Shown here piece by piece: positions 20,831-31,920 of a stretch of DNA of 64,000 nucleotides (the first letter of the stretch is position 1; every line of letters starts with the position of its first letter). Where the stretch lies: contig BCKQ01000020.1 in assembly GCA_001600695.1 (NCBI GenBank), forward strand, positions 170,084 to 234,083, written 5' to 3'. Position numbers and translations under genes: made by a program. The notes under the pieces were generated by a model, which searched no databases, was not told the DNA's origin, and saw only the letters and a program-made list of their open reading frames with translations. This stretch comes from Ascoidea asiatica. Lineage: Eukaryota > Ascomycota > Saccharomycetes > Ascoideales > Ascoideaceae.

Positions 20831-22432
20831 ATGTCGCTTTCAAAATTGGAGAAAATAAGACAGGCAAATATTGCTAGAAATAGGAATTTACTTCGGAAAT
20901 TGAATATTGATTCAGTTACAAATGATATTGAAACTCATATTTCTAAGACAAATTTAAGTAAAGTTGAAACCTCAAAAAATAAAATATCTAAAAAAAGTAC
21001 AAGAAGAAATAACTCATCAGCTGTAAATAATAATAAATCTTCAATAACCCCTCTTAGAAAATCAAAAAGACTTCAAGGCATTAAAATTGAAGAGCCAATA
21101 AAAGTTTTACCTTCAGATAGAGAAATTCAAAGTAATTATGAAAAAAGTAAAATTAATTATGATAAAATCTCAATAAAGGATTTACTAAAACAAAATGATA
21201 TTGTTGATAAAGATAAAATTGATAATATTATTGATAATATATCTCAAACTTTCTCATTAGGTGATTTGTATTATGATATTTTTGATTCAAAATCCAAATC
21301 CAAATTTAAATCTAATATCAAAGATATTGAAAATATAAGAAATGAATTATCTTCTTTAAATCTTTATAATGAAGAACAAATTAAAGTATTAAATGAAAGA
21401 ATATCTTATTGTTCTTTTCATCCAACAAATTCAAAAAAAATTGTAATTTCTGGTGATATTGAAGGAAATTTATCAATTTTTGAAAATGATAATAACACTT
21501 CTTTAAAAATTCATAATAAAAATATGATGAAATTTGATATTTCAAGTTTTGATTATAAAAGCTTAATAACTTCAAGTTATGATGGTACAATAAAATCAAC
21601 GAATTTTGATAAATTAACTTCAAATACTTTAATTGATTTTTCTACAAATTATATTGGAATTTCTGATTTTAATCTAAATCCAACTAATAATAATATAATT
21701 TATTATACAACTTTAGATGGTTTTTTCAATATAATTGATATAAGAGCTAAACAAAATTCAAATAATCAAATTAATTCTTTTATTAAATTACATGAAAAAA
21801 AAATTGGTGGATTTTCAATAAATCCAAATAATCAATATTTAATCTCAACTGCAAGTTTAGATAGAACTTTAAAAATTTGGGATTTAAGAAAATTAAATAG
21901 TGAAAAAAGACTTGAGAATTTTGACAATTATGTTAGTGTTTTTAACAATAGATTAAGTATAAGTTGTTCATCATGGAATAATTCTGGTGATATAGTTTGT
22001 AATGGTTATGCAAATACAATAAATATTTTTAAGAATGAGTCTATTTCAAAATATAATGTTGAAAATATAATAAAGTCGGAATTTGATTCTAATATCAAAT
22101 TAGAGATCAAACCGGAATTAGAGCCTACCATTTTCCAAGAATCTAAGGAAATAAAACCCAATTATATAATCAATCATAATTGTAAAACCGGTAAATGGGT
22201 AAGTATATTAAAAGCCAGATGGCAAAAAAATCCTAGAGATAATATTGAAAAATTTTTAATCGGGAATATGAAAAAATATGTAGATATTTATAATAGTGAT
22301 GGTATTTTATTAGGCCATATTGGGGGTAAAGAAAACAATGTAAGTGCAATTCCTGCTTGTGCAAATTTCCACCCAACAGAAAATTGGATCGCAGGTGGTT
22401 CAGCAACTGGTAAAATTGTCTTATATTCTTGA
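20831..22432 (+). CDS. CMR1: WD40 DNA-damage-binding protein Cmr1
   Basis: A 533-residue protein matching Cmr1 (WDR76 family), a nuclear WD40 protein that binds damaged DNA and moves to intranuclear quality-control foci under replication stress. The N-terminus has the family hallmark KLEKIRQANIARNRNLLRKL (residues 4-23) and the basic TPLRKSKRLQGIKI motif (about 74-87). WD repeats occupy about residues 190-533, for example SYCSFHPTNSKKIVISGDIE and STASLDRTLKIWDLRKLN, ending FHPTENWIAGGSATGKIVLYS. Length is close to the yeast protein. It is convergent with TOF1, leaving only about 50 bases between the stop codons, so transcript ends must overlap. Confidence 0.92.
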   Translation: MSLSKLEKIRQANIARNRNLLRKLNIDSVTNDIETHISKTNLSKVETSKNKISKKSTRRNNSSAVNNNKSSITPLRKSKRLQGIKIEEPIKVLPSDREIQSNYEKSKINYDKISIKDLLKQNDIVDKDKIDNIIDNISQTFSLGDLYYDIFDSKSKSKFKSNIKDIENIRNELSSLNLYNEEQIKVLNERISYCSFHPTNSKKIVISGDIEGNLSIFENDNNTSLKIHNKNMMKFDISSFDYKSLITSSYDGTIKSTNFDKLTSNTLIDFSTNYIGISDFNLNPTNNNIIYYTTLDGFFNIIDIRAKQNSNNQINSFIKLHEKKIGGFSINPNNQYLISTASLDRTLKIWDLRKLNSEKRLENFDNYVSVFNNRLSISCSSWNNSGDIVCNGYANTINIFKNESISKYNVENIIKSEFDSNIKLEIKPELEPTIFQESKEIKPNYIINHNCKTGKWVSILKARWQKNPRDNIEKFLIGNMKKYVDIYNSDGILLGHIGGKENNVSAIPACANFHPTENWIAGGSATGKIVLYS

Positions 22433-22483
22433 TCTAATATTGGTTAAATAGACCAACTTATTCCGAATACATTGAAATTTTAT

Positions 22484-25400
22484 TTAATTATCATTATTAT
22501 CATCATCATCATCATTATCATCTGAATCTAGAACTAAATTCTTTTTTTTCCGTTCATAACTTTTAGTGTTTTCGAATGTTGAAGAAAATTCTTCTGTTTT
22601 CTCATTATTCTCTATATTTCCTATTATTTCTTTACGTTTCTCATTTATTTTGGAATACACTGAAGCATTTGGAGATTCACTTTCGTCTGAAGAAAGTTGA
22701 ATTAGTTCTTCTTCAGGAATATCTTCCATCATATTTATCTCTAAGTCACTTACATTTTCAGTATCAATTATATTGTCAATTTCTTCCTGATCATCGCTGC
22801 TTTCATCTTGAAAAGTGCCAACTTGTTTTTTAGATTTTTTTCTATTCGTGAGCGACTGTAAATTGTTTATGTTAAATCGAGCTTCTAGATTTTCTGAGTT
22901 ATCCGAATCAGCTGAATCATAAAAAAAAGTTTCAGCTTCAGCTTCACTTACAAACTCTTCATCTGTTGCTTCTACATTTTTCAGTATCTTTAAAGATTCA
23001 ATTTTTAATTTTTTATTGGGACTTTCACTTTCATATTCACTATCTGACAGGCCTTCTTTCTCTATTTTAGATTTTTTTCCTTTTCTCTTTTTATTTTTTT
23101 TAATTTTGCCATCGTTTGGTTTTATTTCCTTCGGTTTTTTATTTCTCTTTCTCTTGACACCTTGCTTTTTTCCTAGTTTTTCATCTGATTTCTTTTTCTT
23201 TATATTCTCAATATATTGTCTTTCTTCCTCGCTTGTTTCAAAAAGCTTGGTCCTTTCTCTAATTTTGATTGGATCAGCGGCGTTTTTTTCAATCTGAGAT
23301 TCATCATATGAAGTTCTTTGACTTTCTTTCTCATTGTCATCTGTATTTCCATAAATAGCATTCAAATTTCCACTAAGTTTAGCTTGCTCTTTTCTTAACT
23401 GTTCTTCCATTGCAAAAAATTTTGCTTCCTCATCAGGGTCTTCATCAGATTCCTCGATAAATTCAGCAGATTTGTAAACTGAATTTTTTTTCTTGGTTTC
23501 CTTTGGTGCAGTTTTTAATTTTTTCGAGCCTACAGGTTTCCCACTTTTATGATGATGCTTTTCTTTTTTATGTCCTTTTTTCAAAGAGCGATTTAATTTA
23601 TTGGCTTGTCTTCTACTCATTCTTTCTAGAGCATCCAAATCCCCTACATCACTTAAGTTCTCATCTTCCTCTTCTACTCTATTTTCGTTTCCTTGAGTGT
23701 CTTCCGTATCACTAGTTTCCTTTTCACGTACTATGAAATCCTCATCATCAGAATTTTCGCTTTCGCTATAATAATCTCTATGAACTGGAATCTTTTTAAA
23801 ATAGGAATCTAATGTTTGCCCTGGATCAAGGAAGACATTAGAAGACATTGCAGATGATATAAATATCACAAGCTCTTTCAAAATATCAATAGAGTATCCC
23901 TCTTTAACCACGATTTTACAGCATTCATCATTTGTGGGAAATTCTGCTGGAGGATCTATTTCAAGCAAAATCAATAAAAGTCTTAAATATTTATCTTTCA
24001 ATAATGCTTTTTTAACCCGATCTGAATTAGAGACTAAAAATTCCACAATATTTTTGGGCTCTATATTTGAATCTAAAGTACTTTCAGAAACTAAAGAACT
24101 AACATTTTTCCGAGCATTAAGCTTTGTTTCTATGTTTTGTAAAGCCAAATCCAATTTTCCAACAAGCCATTCGAGAACTTCAAGATGATTTTTCTCCAAA
24201 ACTCCGGTAACTGCTAGTTCTATTTTCCTTTGCATATCCAATTCATTGTTTTTGAACTCAATAGGAAGAACAGCTTTATTAGATACCTTTTTAACTTTTT
24301 TTGTAGGATCTATCATCTCACCCGTCTGTAAATAATTCTGTACCTGCTTATCAAATTTTGAAAATAACATTTCAATGTAAAGAGAAGGTCTTTCGGATAA
24401 TGCTTTTTCAAGTTCTCTCATAAAATATTTGAAAAAATGTTCATACCTTATTCTAATATCGTACGACATAACATTATCATCTTGGAAAAATTCGTTAAAC
24501 TGATAAAGTAAATCTAATCGGAATAACAAAACTTTGGTGTTCTTCATTTTGAAGCATACTCTTGCAAAAAAATTTTGGGCAATCAATAATTGATCATCAT
24601 TTAAATCTTTGAATCCAGAGAAAAATTTCAAGAATAATGTTACAACTACTTCATTTACTAAACTGTGCTCAATCTCTTTAAATTTAAAAACTTCATCCTT
24701 TTTTAATTCTTCATATTCAACTTCTTTCTCTAGATCATACATTTCATTGTTTTGATCCTTGTTATTTTTTTTCTTGATTCTCTTTATTTTTGTTACAAAT
24801 AAAGGATTAGTCTTTGAATTGGAATATGGCTGAAGAACTTTTAAGATTATATCAATTAGTTGACAGGTTACCGATATAAATGAAAAGGATTTAGTACTTG
24901 CAACTCTTGTTATATTGGTAAAAGTAGTCAATATATCTGTTTTGTAAACAAGCTGAACAAGATAAGTATAAGCCCTGTCTCCAGTTGTTTTGGATTTAGA
25001 CAATGATTCAATCAATTGAAGTATTTCGTTTAAAGTGATTAGAGAGGCATAAACTGATTTATAATGATGATGTTCAAAGTCTTTATAAAGCATTTTTGTT
25101 AACGTTGAAAAACTTTCACTTTGTAAAGCAGTAGCAATTAAGCCAAACTGTTCTTCCTCAGTCAAATCATCCTCCTCATCCAAATTACTATCGGCTTTGG
25201 TATCATCCTTTACATTTTTGTTAGACTTTTCATTATTATTATTCAGGACTTTCTTTTCTTTTCGATTATTATCCAAACGTCTCAATCTTTCGGCTTTCAA
25301 GAACCATGCAGTTGTTAATGAATATTGAATTCTCGTTAAAGTATCAGAAATCTCAAGGTCATTACTATCTTGAATTAATTCTTGAATATATGGTCTTACA

Positions 25401-26992
25401 GAATAAATAAAAGGATTAAAACACCCTGATATAAAGTTGATAATGAACTTTTTCAAAACAGGTAAAGAAGTTGAATTTAGAATTGAATTATTTGACGCAT
25501 GTTGGAATTGAATAAATTCATTTAAATTAGAGTCTTTATCAGAAATTGAAGCAAAATTACTTACAATTTTTTTCTTAGATACTTTTTTATTTGAATCTAA
25601 AGTCCTAATTAGATTATTATTATGACTTATTGGTTTTAAAGCATTTTGACCAAATACTGTAAGATTGGTATTTTTAGATCTAATTTGTAATTGGGATCCA
25701 AATTGAGAATGTCTTGAGCTTGAATGTTTTTTGGCATTAATTTTTAATTGATTTTCTTTTTTCAATAAGTTTGATAATTCAAATCCAGAAGAAGTCACAA
25801 CATTGTTGATATCTTTTAAAGGCTTGGAATTTTGAATTGGATTTTTAGAGGAATTTAATGATTCTGTTGGTGTATAAGAAGATTTATTTGGTAGTGATTT
25901 CTTAATTCCATTTTTGTTTGATTTTGGATTTGATTTATTTATATCTTTTAAAGTTGGATTTGAAACAATTTCAAATGAATATGAGCTGAAAACTTGAGAG
26001 CAGTTAATATCTTTCGTTAAATAATATATTATTTCAAGACAGGTTAAAGTGACATTTTTATTGGAAATATCATTACCTAAAGATGCAAATATCGTTAAGA
26101 GGTAATCAAAAACATCATTATTTTGAAAAGTAGTTATTATTTCATTAATCGCATACGCAGGAGATTCATCTGTATCAAAATGTGAGTTTGAAGAACCATT
26201 TTTATCTCTAAAATTAGATAACGGAGTTATTAGTATTAGATTTCTGATTAATAATAGTGATAAATTTAAAATTTGATAATCTTTCAAAAGTCTTTTATTT
26301 TTTTGTAAAGATAATATAGGTAATGAAATTCTTATAATAGATTTTAAAATTTCACCATTATTAAAAGATAATAAAAATTTTTTATAAAATAATTGAGCTT
26401 TTTTTAAAGCTGAGAAATTTTGAATTTGATTTAAGGTTGATTTATCATTAATTAAATTAATTGGCCAAGTTAAATTGACTAAAATCTCTAAAGATAGTAA
26501 AGATATCTTATCTAATATGATTTTTTTTGAAAGTGGAAAGGTTAAAATTGAATTATCAACATAATAATTATTCCATTGAATTAAAATTAATATTAAATCA
26601 TTTGAGATTAAATTAGTTTTAAAACAAGCAACTTGAACTTCAGAAATTTCATGTAACTGATCATATTGTAACCATTTTTTAATATCTTTTAGTACACTTA
26701 ATGCATCTGACCCTAATTTATAAGTTGAAATTTGATTAAGATTTGAATCGGAATTGAGTCTTAAATACTCATTTTCATAATCTAAACCACCTAAAGCAGA
26801 AACTAAATTTGTTATATGAGCATTTAAAACTTTGCTTATTTGTTTACTATTTTCAATATCTTTTTGATATTCATCTAAAGTTTTTTGTTTTTTACTTTCA
26901 GACTTACTCAAACTTTTTATTGAATCTTTTTTCTGTGAGTTTGGTTTTGTTTTCAACGATTCATAGTCATCTACTGGATCTAATATTTCCAT
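22484..26992 (-). CDS. TOF1: replication fork protection protein Tof1 (Timeless/Swi1)
   Basis: A 1502-residue Timeless-family protein. Tof1 works with Csm3 and Mrc1 to stabilise stalled forks, hold replication pausing at protein barriers and support checkpoint signalling. The Timeless N-terminal helical region covers about residues 45-330 (HITNLVSALGGLDYENEYLR, then SDALSVLKDIKKWLQYDQLH). A second conserved block follows at about 560-900 (FISGCFNPFIYSVRP, then a helical region with FKFKEIEHSLVNEVVVTLFLKF). From about 1110 on the protein is highly charged with acidic and Lys-rich stretches, as in Tof1. It is larger than yeast Tof1 (about 1240), mainly through Ser/Asn/Lys-rich inserts. Next to CMR1, another genome-maintenance gene. 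Confidence 0.9.
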   Translation of the reverse strand: MEILDPVDDYESLKTKPNSQKKDSIKSLSKSESKKQKTLDEYQKDIENSKQISKVLNAHITNLVSALGGLDYENEYLRLNSDSNLNQISTYKLGSDALSVLKDIKKWLQYDQLHEISEVQVACFKTNLISNDLILILIQWNNYYVDNSILTFPLSKKIILDKISLLSLEILVNLTWPINLINDKSTLNQIQNFSALKKAQLFYKKFLLSFNNGEILKSIIRISLPILSLQKNKRLLKDYQILNLSLLLIRNLILITPLSNFRDKNGSSNSHFDTDESPAYAINEIITTFQNNDVFDYLLTIFASLGNDISNKNVTLTCLEIIYYLTKDINCSQVFSSYSFEIVSNPTLKDINKSNPKSNKNGIKKSLPNKSSYTPTESLNSSKNPIQNSKPLKDINNVVTSSGFELSNLLKKENQLKINAKKHSSSRHSQFGSQLQIRSKNTNLTVFGQNALKPISHNNNLIRTLDSNKKVSKKKIVSNFASISDKDSNLNEFIQFQHASNNSILNSTSLPVLKKFIINFISGCFNPFIYSVRPYIQELIQDSNDLEISDTLTRIQYSLTTAWFLKAERLRRLDNNRKEKKVLNNNNEKSNKNVKDDTKADSNLDEEDDLTEEEQFGLIATALQSESFSTLTKMLYKDFEHHHYKSVYASLITLNEILQLIESLSKSKTTGDRAYTYLVQLVYKTDILTTFTNITRVASTKSFSFISVTCQLIDIILKVLQPYSNSKTNPLFVTKIKRIKKKNNKDQNNEMYDLEKEVEYEELKKDEVFKFKEIEHSLVNEVVVTLFLKFFSGFKDLNDDQLLIAQNFFARVCFKMKNTKVLLFRLDLLYQFNEFFQDDNVMSYDIRIRYEHFFKYFMRELEKALSERPSLYIEMLFSKFDKQVQNYLQTGEMIDPTKKVKKVSNKAVLPIEFKNNELDMQRKIELAVTGVLEKNHLEVLEWLVGKLDLALQNIETKLNARKNVSSLVSESTLDSNIEPKNIVEFLVSNSDRVKKALLKDKYLRLLLILLEIDPPAEFPTNDECCKIVVKEGYSIDILKELVIFISSAMSSNVFLDPGQTLDSYFKKIPVHRDYYSESENSDDEDFIVREKETSDTEDTQGNENRVEEEDENLSDVGDLDALERMSRRQANKLNRSLKKGHKKEKHHHKSGKPVGSKKLKTAPKETKKKNSVYKSAEFIEESDEDPDEEAKFFAMEEQLRKEQAKLSGNLNAIYGNTDDNEKESQRTSYDESQIEKNAADPIKIRERTKLFETSEEERQYIENIKKKKSDEKLGKKQGVKRKRNKKPKEIKPNDGKIKKNKKRKGKKSKIEKEGLSDSEYESESPNKKLKIESLKILKNVEATDEEFVSEAEAETFFYDSADSDNSENLEARFNINNLQSLTNRKKSKKQVGTFQDESSDDQEEIDNIIDTENVSDLEINMMEDIPEEELIQLSSDESESPNASVYSKINEKRKEIIGNIENNEKTEEFSSTFENTKSYERKKKNLVLDSDDNDDDDDNNDN

Positions 26993-27502
26993 TATATATG
27001 TATATTTTTTTCAATATAATAACAAGAGCTAGTAATTGACACTGCCTGCTTCAACTGCAAATTGATATTAACTTTTTTTTAAGTCAAATGCAATACAATA
27101 TACTACAATATGTTTTGGTTATTTTATCAGAAAAAATCGTTTAAATCAAGAGTGAATTGATCCAAAATAAACCAAAATGAACATTCAAATTGAACCCAGT
27201 TTTTAATTGTGAAATTTATTTGAAAAACGCGTTTTTCGAATTGTTTAAATTATAATTTGTTTTTTTGGTTTACAAAATTACGCGTCGGGATGTTCACAAG
27301 TAATATCACGTGATTTTGTTTTTTGTTTTTACCAGGGCCAATTCCATTAAATTCAATTCAATTGACTCCGTAAGTTTACTGCATTTTATCTAATTTATTT
27401 AATCATTTCTTTACTTGATACTTGATAAAGGGCAAGAAGTGGTTTTAAATACAGAGCAAAACCTTTGAAAGAACTAAGAAAAATAATTTAATTATTCGTT
27501 TT
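26993..27502. promoter_or_regulatory. TOF1 promoter region
   Basis: This contains AACGCGTTTTTCG near 27230 and TTACGCGTCGG near 27280. The first, ACGCGT, is the core of the MCB element bound by the MBF factor, which drives G1/S transcription in yeasts. TOF1 is a replication gene, so the sites, which lie about 240-290 bases upstream of its ATG, may be functional MCB boxes. This is inference from motif and position. Confidence 0.5.
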
Positions 27503-28492
27503 CTACCCAATTTTTTCACATTCTTTACTTTGAAGTAGATTTCCTGGGATATAATCATTGCAGTTTTCGAATTCATTTAGCGTATTGGTATCTGATTTTA
27601 CACTTAATGCTTTATCTATTTTCATATTATTAATTTTATCACATTCCTTCTCAAATCCCTCTGTAAATAATGAAGATAGATCTATATTTTCTTCATTCCC
27701 AATCAGTTTAATTTCATTGAGAATATCATTAATTGAAAAAAAATTATCTGAAGAGCTAATAGAGACCTTGGGCTCTAAAAAATTTCTTTCATCACAATAA
27801 AAAGGAAAAAAATCGAGGCCAAAATAATCGTTAAACTCACTAAAAGATAAATCTGTTTTCTTACTGGATGAAGACATTGAATCATTTAAAGATTTTGATA
27901 TGTCATTTATATATATTTCTTTATTTGAGTTATTGTTATGAGTTTCATTAGATGTTGAAATTTCTTCAATTTTTCCTTTTTTTGAATTTGTTAAAGACAG
28001 CAATAAAGATCTAGATTTTGAAATTTTTGAATTTTCTCTAGAATTGGAATTTTTAACAATAATCTCGTCAGATTTTAAAACAATTGGTGGAAATAATGAA
28101 GGGCAATTAAAATTTATTTTTGTTTTCTTAAAATTCATATTTTTATTCATTAAACTTAAGGAGAAAATCAATCTATAGTTACCTTTTTCGGAAGCACCTA
28201 AATCTGAAAAATTAAAATTTATTGAGTTCTTAGCTTCTTGATAGCTACCAAGCTGAATGGCAGTTCCATTTAAATTATTTGATCTTACTCCAGTTACATA
28301 ATCAAAAAGTTCTGCTTTACATGAAATGTCGAATGTAAAATCATTAAAATCCGATAAACTTTTGATAGTAGAAACCTTTAAAATTATAATAGCTTTGGGC
28401 TGGAATCTTCTCCTATTTGAGGAGCCTTGTGGTCTTCCAGTTTTTGGGACTGACTCAAAATTTGCTTTATATTTATTCCCAAAATTGTCCAT
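27503..28492 (-). CDS. velvet-domain-like protein, group B (copy B1)
   Basis: A 329-residue protein. I take the ATG at 28492 because it gives MDNFGNKYKANFESVPKTGR, which aligns with the starts of the group B sister at 36059 and the pseudogene at 17094. An in-frame ATG at 28534 is the alternative. Domain about residues 8-160: GRPQGSSNRRRFQPKAIIIL (19-38), DISCKAELFDYVTGVRSNNL with LNGTAIQLGSY (central), FNFSDLGASEKGNYRLIFSL, and LKSDEIIVKNS (close). The tail is Ser/Asn/Asp/Glu-rich, with acidic patches that could activate transcription. Group B copies share SDFNDFxF after the first block and the LNG motif. A velvet-like DNA-binding role is inferred. It is tandem to copy A2 further along on the same strand. 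Confidence 0.62.
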   Translation of the reverse strand: MDNFGNKYKANFESVPKTGRPQGSSNRRRFQPKAIIILKVSTIKSLSDFNDFTFDISCKAELFDYVTGVRSNNLNGTAIQLGSYQEAKNSINFNFSDLGASEKGNYRLIFSLSLMNKNMNFKKTKINFNCPSLFPPIVLKSDEIIVKNSNSRENSKISKSRSLLLSLTNSKKGKIEEISTSNETHNNNSNKEIYINDISKSLNDSMSSSSKKTDLSFSEFNDYFGLDFFPFYCDERNFLEPKVSISSSDNFFSINDILNEIKLIGNEENIDLSSLFTEGFEKECDKINNMKIDKALSVKSDTNTLNEFENCNDYIPGNLLQSKECEKIG

Positions 28493-29977
28493 TTTTTTAG
28501 AAAAGCTTTCAGTGTAACTAAAATAATCAAACATATAGGAAATCAAAAAAAGAAAAAAGTTAAATAGACTCAAAAGAAATAAAAAGAATATAATTTTTCT
28601 TTCATTTAGATCATCAATTTATTCTCTACTACCGATTATTTCTTTCATTTAATTAACGTTTATTTTTAAAAAAAGATCCAGGAATTTGTATTTCTTTTGA
28701 ATTTTTTTCATAAAGAAAAGGAAAAGAAAATCTAATTTTACCGCTAGTATGTTAGAGTTTATCAATATTTTTTAGGAATTTGTTAGAGTTTCGCGATTAG
28801 TTGCTCTCATTGAAATTTTGATAAAAAAAAAAAATAATTTTGAAAAAACGAAAAAATTTCACTTATATAAATACGCTACATTGAGTTCTATTTTTCTTAA
28901 ATTTTCTTGAATTGATCTTAAAAAAAGAAAAAAAGAATCAAGACAAATAAATATAATTTTCAATAGTTAATATAATATTTTCTCTCGTTTAAGCACTCTG
29001 CTTGTCTGGAACAATTGTAAAGGTGTAGGCCTAATAGTATTCCATTCTACGGAAAGTGTCCAATGGCAATGGAAAATAATTTCTAACAAGATTTTATAAA
29101 GTGGACTTTAAAATTAAAGTTAAAGTTAATATTAAGGTTTAACCCTTATAACTTAACTTATGTTAACCAAAATTTTGAGAAAACATACTGATTGAAATCA
29201 ATCATTGAATTTATTTATTTTGAAAATTCACTGTTATGGCCTAATTCAGATCAGAAGTTACTTTATTTTCTTATTTTTTAGAAGTTTTTGTTACATGTTT
29301 TTATAATTTAAAGCAGAAAACCTGAATTTTCTATGCAATTTTGAACAATTAAAAAGCTCATAGAAATATGTCTTTTTAATCATTTGAAATCGTCTATCTA
29401 AAATTTTTAGTACCATGAACTGAAAAAAAATAATATTGTTAATAATAAATGATATATGTTGTTTTACTGATTATGAGGTAATTTGTATTTTGAAATTCTA
29501 TTTTGTGAATGTTTTTTTTTTCACATATAATACGTTCTTATCTTAGAGTATAGTTTTTGTTTCTTCACGAAGAATCATTTATAAAATACTATAGTTTCTA
29601 AGAATTAGATTCAATAATAACGATCATATTAAACTAACTACTACCAGTGATTGCAGTTTATATATATTGGGGAAGTAATATATAGGAAACACAAAAAAAA
29701 AAGTGATAGAATAGTAAAGTATTCGAATTGAGAAAAATTATTAAGAAAAATTATAAAAATAGCTTGTATTAAATATATATAAAATTAAATAATTTTGGTT
29801 TCCCTAATTTACCTTTCGACATCCTCCACCAAAAAGTTTTAAAAATAACAAAAAAAAAAGGTAATATAAAATAGAATATTAAAAAATAAGACAAAAAAAA
29901 ATTAATTGCTGTAAAATAAAAAAAGTTAATAGTATAGATATAATATATACAGTATATATGAGCTTGAGATAAATCTC
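28493..29977. other. intergenic region, includes downstream copy of duplicated block
   Basis: About 1.5 kb without a supported gene. The part at about 29770-29977 is the 3' flank of copy A2 and resembles the flank of copy A3 (about 38390-38510), including a conserved non-coding stretch that reads TTGGTGGAGGATGTCGAAAG on the minus strand. The rest is AT-rich and featureless. Confidence 0.45.
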
Positions 29978-31060
29978 TCATTTAAGTAATTTATAAATAT
30001 TTTCCTTTTTTTTCTCCTTTCCTTTGTTGTTGTTTTTCTTGTGATTACTGTTATCTCTATTATTACCAATATTGTCATTATTACCATTATTGCAGTTATC
30101 ATCATAGTTGGATTTATTATAAGGAGCATTGGATACGGTGATTTTCCCAGTTTTAATGAAATTCAGATTATTATTATTAATACTCAATGATTTTAAATCA
30201 GGATTTAAATTATTATTATTTGATAATAGAAAAAATTTCAAATAATAAATTCCTGGTAGTCTTATACCTAAATGTGTGAAATCAAAAAGATAGGAATTAT
30301 AAATGGAGGTATAAATTCCATAAATACATGGATTTCCAATCAACGATCTTCTTGTTAAATCAATATTAAGATGATAATCAAATAATTTAACTAAAACAAA
30401 ATATTCATTATTATCTGAGATTTCATTAGTTTCTAATTCTATTATTGTTCTAGGTTTCAATCTTCTTTTAGATGAATTTCCTGAGGGTCTTCCAGAATCT
30501 GCAACTTCTTTGAATTCTAAATTATAATACAGTCCTTTATATATTTCTTTAGTCTTTTCATTACATATCTTATTTCTCTTTTTGTCAGATGAATTTCCAC
30601 TGGTTTCACCACTAGTTTTATCACTGGTTTTATCACTGGTTTTATCTTTTACTTGGCTTTTATCTTTATTGTAATGATAGTTCAAGTTTTTTATAGGAGG
30701 CAAGTCGACAGAAGTATTATAAGAGGGCGTTGTAGATCCTGAATTGTCTTTGAAATTGCTCAGTTTATATTGAATAATTTTATCATACTTATTATCTCCT
30801 TGATATTCTTGTTGATCTAATTGATCTCCTTTATCTAGTTTGCGTTCATTACCCCTTTGATTTTCATTATCTGTGGATATTTTTTTCATAAAATGAAAAC
30901 TATTTTTATTGTATTGATTTGGATTAATATACTTATTGTTCTTATTATGTTGAATATGATCTGATGTTAAATTTGAATTTATAATAGAATCAGATTCTAT
31001 TTCTAATTTTAAATTTGGACTTGAATTAAAACTATTATTTGATCCAAAGGAAGAAAGCAT
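29978..31060 (-). CDS. velvet-domain-like protein, group A (copy A2)
   Basis: A 360-residue protein starting at the ATG at 31060 (MLSSFGSNNSF), which aligns with the start of copy A3. The N-terminal 180 residues are polar, with a run of short repeats built on DKTSDKTSG near the domain. The velvet-like domain covers about residues 184-320: EVADSGRPSGNSSKRRLKPR then TIIELETN, FVLVKLFDYHLNIDLTRRSL with IGNPCIYGIY, LFDFTHLGIRLPGIYYLKFF, and TGKITVSNAP. The tail is Asn/Asp/Lys-rich. It is nearly identical to copy A3 at 38514 over most of its length, so the two separated recently or exchange sequence by gene conversion. It differs in the TSDK repeat number and in the C-terminal end, where this copy stops earlier. 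Confidence 0.63.
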   Translation of the reverse strand: MLSSFGSNNSFNSSPNLKLEIESDSIINSNLTSDHIQHNKNNKYINPNQYNKNSFHFMKKISTDNENQRGNERKLDKGDQLDQQEYQGDNKYDKIIQYKLSNFKDNSGSTTPSYNTSVDLPPIKNLNYHYNKDKSQVKDKTSDKTSDKTSGETSGNSSDKKRNKICNEKTKEIYKGLYYNLEFKEVADSGRPSGNSSKRRLKPRTIIELETNEISDNNEYFVLVKLFDYHLNIDLTRRSLIGNPCIYGIYTSIYNSYLFDFTHLGIRLPGIYYLKFFLLSNNNNLNPDLKSLSINNNNLNFIKTGKITVSNAPYNKSNYDDNCNNGNNDNIGNNRDNSNHKKNNNKGKEKKKENIYKLLK

Positions 31061-31920
31061 GTTAAATTTGATGATTATTTGTATATTGCTTATCAAAGCA
31101 CTTTATTAAAGCATATTGAGAAACCTCAAGACTTTATACTATAATAAAGCAGATCCGATATTATTGAAGTTTGTATCAGAAATTCAATGTTAAGTTATAA
31201 ATATACACGAATTTTTTTATATTTTCAAATATTTCAACAAAATGATCTTTATTAGTTTTATAAAAGCAAAAGACGATTTAAAATGAATTAAAAAATCAAA
31301 AAGATTATAAATCAATTTCAAATAAGGATGAAGTGGCAATTAAAATGAAAAAAAAGCTTTCTCTAGATAATTCTTTTTCATTTAAACTTACAAATCCAAT
31401 AAAATATAAAAAATAACAGAAAATGATAACCAAAATCCAAAAATAATTCATTTTTTAAGATACACTGAAATTCGGCAAGTTCAAGCTTCATCTGCAAGAT
31501 GACAAAGCACAAAAAACAATGACCATTTCCGGCAAAGATGGCGCAGAACCGAACAATTCAAGTCAGAAGGCTGAAACGTAGAGCCACGTCACCAGCCTCT
31601 ATTTCGGGGTTTGATGGCAAAAACAAGATTCAGGACATAAAATATATGGACGTAAATGTAAAATACCTGGGTCACACCGCCCTAAACTAGCCTGGTTCAG
31701 CTTCGTGACTGGCAGATAATTTTTAGTGTTACCAATTTTAGTCTCTGGTGAAGTTTCATAAAGGGATTCTAATATTCTTTAATCATATTTCCATTTTTTT
31801 AATTCCCTTTTCTTATTTCCAATATTCTATCTTTAAATACTGGTATAATGTTCAATTCAAAACATATTGTATGTTCGGCTACAGTTGTAATACTAAATAA
31901 TTGTAATTCAGATTTCATCC
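31061..31920. other. divergent intergenic region with GC-rich island
   Basis: Shared upstream region of two velvet-like genes (A2 leftward, C2 rightward). A GC-rich island at about 31470-31720 holds GGCGCAGAACCG, GAGCCACGTCACCAGCC and GGGTCACACCGCCC. It could be a regulatory region for both genes or a structured RNA. CCTGGTTCAGCTTCG vaguely resembles a Pol III B box, but no tRNA fold is present. Confidence 0.45.

Noticed and set aside
23016-24188. Ser/Phe/Leu-rich frames on the plus strand inside TOF1
   Set aside because: Antisense shadows of the charged coding region of TOF1.
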